Assembly: GCA_034359265.1 (NCBI GenBank)
Contig: CP136890.1
Span: forward strand, 87,073,501-87,137,500
From: Canna indica
Taxonomy: Eukaryota; Streptophyta; Magnoliopsida; Zingiberales; Cannaceae
Direction of reading: 5' to 3'
Length of the DNA stretch: 64,000 bases
Part shown: positions 60,701 through 64,000 of the stretch, in pieces
Numbering within the stretch: position 1 is the stretch's first letter
How the letters are laid out: each line of letters opens with the position of its first letter
The notes under the pieces: generated by a model
What the model saw: the letters and a program-made list of their open reading frames with translations, nothing else
Told to the model about the DNA's origin: nothing
The model's database searches: none
Program-made: the position numbers and the translations under genes

Positions 60701-63438
60701 ACCACAACATTGCTATAAGGATAAATTACATTACCAACCCCTCTACTTCTAAAAATAACAACATCATCCCCTCAACTATGAGTTATTAAACCCTTTGATT
60801 TTTTCAATAATCAATCTCTCATGTTCTCTTAAGTTTATGACATAAATTATTTATGTTTTTTAATGGCAAAAAATAAAAAATGATCTTAACATAGTGTTGG
60901 ACTTTGATCATTTTTATTAATTTTCAAATTTTTTACCATTAAAAATATTTTTATTAAATAAAGTAATTCACAAATTATTATATGGAAAATAATCACACCT
61001 TAGTATTATTACAGGCATTCTTACATTGTTATAATAGTGTTCACCACATGCTGTTCCTTGATTTTCACAATTATTGGTGCTCAAATGACAGGACTACATC
61101 AAAAGCAATTAATTGTAGATAGTCATGGTTGTGCTGGACTATGCCATCCTTGAATAGAAAGAAATAAAAAATATCATTCTTAACAATAGAATAAATTGTA
61201 TTATAATTTATTCTAATAATAACAACATAGTAAAAATATGGATAATTGTAAATAATTTATTAATTTTTAAAACAACATAAAATAGTATTCATTTTCTTTT
61301 CATAAAAATCAAATGAATCTTCATAAAATAACAATAATTAAATATCATTTAATAATAAAACAAAATTATTTATTTAATATATGTAATTATGAAAATTAAT
61401 TTAATGATTTAATTTTTATATTCTTAAGTAATATTATAAACATTGAAGGACAATATTGGTAAATATTATAAGGAATAAATGAGGAATACTATTCTTTGGA
61501 TTACGGTAAGGTAGACTAGTAGTGTACCCTCATCCATGAGGAATATTATTCCTTATTTATTCTTTATGACCCACTATTCATTATCAAAAAGTTGCAACAA
61601 AACAAGAGAATAGATAGGCCATAAGGAATAATATTTCATTCCCCATCTAGTCCATCCAACCAAACACCCCCATAATGGCATGATTGGTTGGTGGAATAAA
61701 GAGGAATGGAATAGCTATTCCTCCTCTATTGTTATACTTGTCTCCTCTCTTCCTATTACCTAGTGTGGTTGTGTTTTAAAGACAAGAAATAGCTATTCCC
61801 GATGGATGGAGAATAGCTATTCTTTCATTTTGAGGCAAGGAGTAACCATTCCTAGTAATATTTTTACAATTTTGCTCATCAAAGTTAATCCTAATTATGT
61901 TGTTATAATATTTTTAACAAATACAAAAAATATAATTAATTTCAACCGATTTTTAACATATTATGTTATAATAATAACATTCATTTCAAAACTATTTAAT
62001 TAATTAAAAAATTATTATTTACTTTAAAATTAATAATTTATTTTTAAAAGTTTGACTACAAAAATTCATACTTTTATTATGTTTTTATGAATTAGAATAA
62101 ATTATAATATTATTTATTATTATGAGTATAAACATTTAATATTGTTAAGAATGATATTTTTCTCCTTTAGTCTCTATCAAGGCATTTAGTAGTTGGGATT
62201 TGAATCACATTATCTGGCATGTTCTTTCAATTAAATTTTCAAGCAGTAAGATTGATGCATTTGATTTGCATGGAAATGAGCAAATTTATTTGGTATTTGT
62301 TGCAACATTGTGCCCATTTGTAAATATACATATTCATAATCTACCCAAAAAATGTTGTGGTCCAACCAATATTTAATGTTTTTTATCAGTAGTGTCTGAA
62401 AATGTTTTCAGTATTCAATATGTCAAACAGAAGTTTGTTTCGTGTTACAGATACTAGTTGATGGAGTTCCTTTTGGTGATATGGATATCAAATGGCTGAG
62501 GCAAAATATTGGATATGTGGGACAGGTAAATTATATGGCTTTGAGTATGTGTTGTACGGGTTTTGACTGGCAATGAGATTTGAGTTAAACTTTTTATGTT
62601 TATGTGAAACTAGTAGGAACCACGACTTTTCCGCATGGATATTAGTTCCAACATAAGGTATGGGTGCCCTAGGAATGTCAGTCATGAGGAAGTAGAGTGG
62701 GCAGCAAAACAGGCATACGCCCATGAATTTATATCTTCCCTTCCCAATGGCTATGGCACACTTGTTGATGACACTCTTCTTAGTGGTGGTCAAAAGCAAC
62801 GGATTGCTATTGCCAGGGCTTTCCTTAGACATCCAACTATTCTGATTCTTGATGAAGCTACCAGTGCTCTTGATGCAGAGAGTGAATACTATGTGAAGGT
62901 AATACTGCACTTTTGAATAAAAAAACATATTAAATAGATGGGATACACAACTGCGGGAAGCTGTAATACTGAAACCCCTTGTTCTATTCTTTGGCTCAGG
63001 AGGTTCTTCGATCAGTTCAGAATGGATCCAGTGTAAATAGAACTGTTTTTGTAATAGCACATAGGTAAGTAAAGAGATATTTAACCTGTATTTGTTTGTT
63101 GTCATTCTCATATTATCACTGATTTCATAGGCTATCTACAATTCAAGCTGCTGACAGAATAATAGCAATGGAGAGTGGAAGCATTGTCGAGGTATTTCCT
63201 CAAGCCCACTAGAATTTTATTAATAGTAAAAGAAATACTTCCAAACAAACCAAAGCCAACCTTGACTAAAACCATAGATAGAAATATGATTTTGAAACAA
63301 CACATTTGGTAAGTTTGCAAGATTACAAAAAATGGACAACTTGTGTCGATGCAGATGGGGAACCACAGGGAGCTAATTCAAAAGGATGGGTTGTACGCAC
63401 GGTTAGTCAAAAGACAAGCAGATGCCTTTGCGTGTTAA
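42231..63438 (+). CDS. ABCB26: ABCB26/TAP1-like chloroplast half-size ABC transporter (18 exons)
   Basis: The gene spans 21.2 kb. Exons: 42231-42743, 44673-44800, 46803-46845, 46976-47020, 47141-47263, 47344-47447, 51077-51131, 51208-51278, 51400-51502, 57279-57489, 58142-58215, 60370-60426, 60569-60643, 62451-62525, 62617-62898, 63000-63064, 63131-63191, 63355-63438. They join without stops into 722 residues. Residues 1-70 are Ser/Arg-rich, like a chloroplast transit peptide. Membrane helices fill about 150-420. The ATPase domain has Walker [10 protein letters not shown] (about 511-519), a Q-loop Gln at 559, signature LSGGQ (614-618), Walker B ILILDEA (Asp638, Glu639) and the switch His at 674. 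Length and sequence fit Arabidopsis ABCB26 (about 700 residues), which would work as a dimer in the chloroplast envelope; the substrate is not established. Two introns appear to use GC donors. It is probably functional. Confidence 0.93.
42744..46802. other. ABC transporter introns 1 and 2
   Basis: Introns at 42744-44672 and 44801-46802 are T-rich and contain no gene or repeat I can define. A T-rich tract before each acceptor fits plant introns. Confidence 0.5.
47647..48203. mobile_element. hAT-like MITE in intron 6 (about 557 bp)
   Basis: The ends AGGGCGTTTGGTATGAGG and, inverted, AGGGGGCGTTTGGTAC are flanked by AAGACCGA and AAGGTCGA, which match at 6 of 8 positions. The interior repeats GGTAATCTNNATTAC-type motifs and has a long T run near 47949-48000. 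The family assignment is tentative. Confidence 0.7.
48534..49400. repeat. GC-rich tandem repeat and probable hAT-type transposon remnant
   Basis: Starting at GAGGTGGCAATGGGCTGGGTTC, a common start of plant hAT MITEs, the sequence has two and a half copies of a 73-74 bp unit (GGCACGCGGGCCGAGCA onward, at 48666, 48740 and 48813). A patch with CTGGCGCGCGC and GTCTGGC motifs follows. A TATA-like CCTATAAATACC near 49040 follows, and a 19 bp phrase (CAGGTGACATGGGTCCGT) occurs twice, at about 49119 and 49205. I could not find the other end. Confidence 0.5.
51279..51399. other. ABC transporter intron 8: GC-AG intron with GT/AC palindrome
   Basis: The reading frame requires a join after AGAAG at 51278, where the intron starts GCAATA, not GT. 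The acceptor is TTGACAG. Ten bases in, at 51288-51317, lies a perfect 30 bp palindrome of TG and CA repeats. The nearest GT-starting alternative (51289) would lead to a frame with an early TGA. Confidence 0.75.
51650..52471. mobile_element. Fold-back element within a MITE (822 bp)
   Basis: The outer ends CATGGTTTAAAATC and the inverse of TTTTTTAAACCATG are flanked by an exact 8 bp duplication, GTCCTGAC (51642-51649 and 52472-52479). The outer sequence is rich in CGGTA/TACCG motifs. Inside is a second inverted repeat with arms of about 165 bp at 51761-51925 and 52099-52263. The arms enclose a 173 bp core with GC-rich hairpins (GGGGGCAGCGCCCCC and GGGCGGAGCCC). The inner part looks like an independent fold-back insertion in the older MITE. 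Confidence 0.85.
52927..53568 (-). mobile_element. TRIM retrotransposon (642 bp)
   Basis: Direct repeats at 52927-53090 and 53402-53568 both begin TGT[C/T]ATGACCC[A/G]CTTGATGG. The flanks AGGTT at 52922-52926 and 53569-53573 are an exact 5 bp duplication. Next to the right repeat (53385-53399, minus strand) is GGTATCAGAGCAGG, an initiator-Met tRNA primer site, so the element is on the minus strand. The interior contains a stretch of GGTTAACCGAAACCG motifs that resembles a hAT MITE with one end missing. It has no gene. Confidence 0.85.
53949..54795. mobile_element. hAT-type element (847 bp)
   Basis: The ends CTAGGAAGCATGGACAC and, inverted, CTATGAAGCACCGACAC are flanked by an exact 8 bp duplication, ATGATGCC (53941-53948 and 54796-54803). 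The ends are rich in GTGTCGG/CCGACAC repeats, including six GGTGTC units near the right end. A 74-codon frame inside has no recognised domain. Confidence 0.88.
55382..56098. mobile_element. hAT-type element (717 bp)
   Basis: The ends CAGTATTGTCAGAATCAC and, inverted, CATAGTTGTAAAATCGAG are flanked by CTTAGGCT and CTTAGCCT, which match at 7 of 8. The subterminal regions are full of GATTCG/CGAATC motifs. A short acidic frame at about 55615-55720 ([23 protein letters not shown]) may be a relic of a transposase gene. Confidence 0.75.
57490..58141. other. ABC transporter intron 10: second GC-AG intron
   Basis: The frame of the conserved region (NQLVSGG joined to MKLQKLEGH) requires exon 10 to end at 57489, leaving an intron that begins GCAAGC and ends TTTGACAG. 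GGAG before GCAAGC is a good match to the GC-donor consensus. Use of the GT at 57479-57480 would shift the frame and meet a stop. No repeat was seen in the intron. Confidence 0.75.
58216..60369. other. ABC transporter intron 11 (2.2 kb)
   Basis: Mostly plain intron sequence. A segment at about 58920-59560 has a less AT-rich, retrotransposon-end-like character (GGAAGGGCGACGACTT, TTAGGGTGGCTAGGGTT), but I found no paired repeat to confirm an insertion. Confidence 0.45.
61140..62165. repeat. Head-to-head inverted repeat of transposon ends in intron 13
   Basis: The half at 61140-61670, read on the minus strand, starts GGGGGTGTTTGGTTGGATGG. The half at 61676-62165 starts GGCATGATTGGTTGGTGG on the plus strand. 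Both continue with GGAAT-A-TATTCC phrases and then AT-rich sequence with matching order (ATTTTTATTATGTT...). They look like two related elements joined at their ends around 61671-61675. The second half also resembles the left half of 39796-41861. Confidence 0.55.
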
Positions 63439-64000
63439 TCCAACGGATAGTTCAGGTACCTCCCCGACTCCCGAGCATTGCAGATTGATTGGCTTGCTCC
63501 GTAATTTTATTCGAGTGGAACGGCCAAAGCAATAACGTATACAAAATAACTAAAGAATAGTGATTTTTTTTACAAAATGAATGTAATATGTCACTGTAAT
63601 CTGTATGTATCATCCTTCAAGATAATTATTTATTAAAAAAGGAAATAATACTTTTCCAAAGCTGTTCATTACTATTATTATTTTTTAAAGGAAATAATAG
63701 TCTTTAAGTGTCGTTTAGACCATTATGATGTATTTTTTTAAAAAAACAAAGATAAAAAGTCACAATATGTGATCATACTAAGGTTTGAACCTTAGATCTC
63801 TAGGTAATGTTCAATATGTTGCCACCAAGTGTACTACCCATAATTGGCGACTATTATGATGTGCTTGCTTCTTTTTTATTTGTTTTATCTAAAAGACCAT
63901 CCCAGAGCAAAATACTCAATTATATCATCGATATACAGAAGATTTCCTGTATTGAATGCTATAGAGGTTGCCACTTTATTCTCTCCAACCAAACGAATTA
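63439..64000. other. 3' region of the ABC transporter gene
   Basis: 3' UTR and downstream DNA. T-rich and A-rich stretches at 63540-63740 include AATAAT signals. At 63780-63850 a phrase like GGTTTGAACCTT recalls a tRNA/SINE B box, but no A box or tRNA fold was seen. No further gene was found. Confidence 0.4.

Noticed and set aside
62488..63111. 207-codon minus-strand frame
   Set aside because: It runs antisense to exons 14-16 of the ABC transporter, has no recognised domain and no gene-like start context.
63780..63850. Possible SINE or tRNA relic from a GGTTTGAACC-like B box
   Set aside because: No A box, no cloverleaf and no A-rich tail; the motif alone is too weak.

Overview
This is nuclear DNA of a flowering plant. 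Genes have many short exons and long AT-rich introns, two genes encode chloroplast-type proteins, and every major class of plant transposon is present. Both host genes have very GC-rich first exons followed by AT-rich later exons, a gradient common in monocots, but the species cannot be fixed from the sequence. Only two host genes look intact. One, at 1068-5046 (+), is a four-exon TPR protein of the chloroplast type with a C-terminal membrane anchor. The other, at 42231-63438 (+), is an 18-exon half-size ABC transporter of the ABCB26/TAP1 chloroplast type, whose introns carry most of the small repeats.

The 33 kb between them (about 6.57-39.43 kb) is best explained as one old LINE broken apart by later insertions. 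LINE coding pieces (reverse transcriptase, zf-RVT, RNase H) lie on the + strand at 6568-6821, 14157-15218, 29353-30136, 38184-38377 and 38875-39432, and the reading resumes across each insertion. The inserted elements are a 7.3 kb PIF/Harbinger transposon (6825-14153, TSD TAA), a 14.1 kb Ty3 retrotransposon (15224-29347, TSD ATCAC), an 8.0 kb CACTA-type transposon (30140-38180, TSD TTC) and a Harbinger-type MITE (38378-38871). The Ty3 element is itself interrupted by a second, reverse-orientation Ty3 element (18087-27135, TSD GATAA).

Two of these elements carry unusual cargo. The CACTA-type element holds fragments of at least three host genes with introns kept: a middle section of the ER ubiquitin ligase SUD1/CER9 (+), a two-exon heavy-metal-associated (HMA) domain on the opposite strand inside a SUD1 intron, and one VPS33 exon. 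The Harbinger element carries the usual Myb-like and DDE transposase genes, both broken. It also carries a GRF zinc-finger ORF, an antisense gene for a small secreted cysteine-rich peptide, a dense telo-box array and a 54-base poly-C run.

Smaller elements with clear target-site duplications include hAT-type MITEs at 5993-6559, 36856-37062, 53949-54795 and 55382-56098, a fold-back element nested in another at 51650-52471, and a TRIM at 52927-53568. Two introns of the ABC transporter gene appear to use GC-AG splice sites. Almost all transposon genes are broken by stops, many consistent with CpG decay. I found no CRISPR array, rRNA or convincing tRNA gene. All assignments come from reading the sequence and recalled family motifs; no database search was run.
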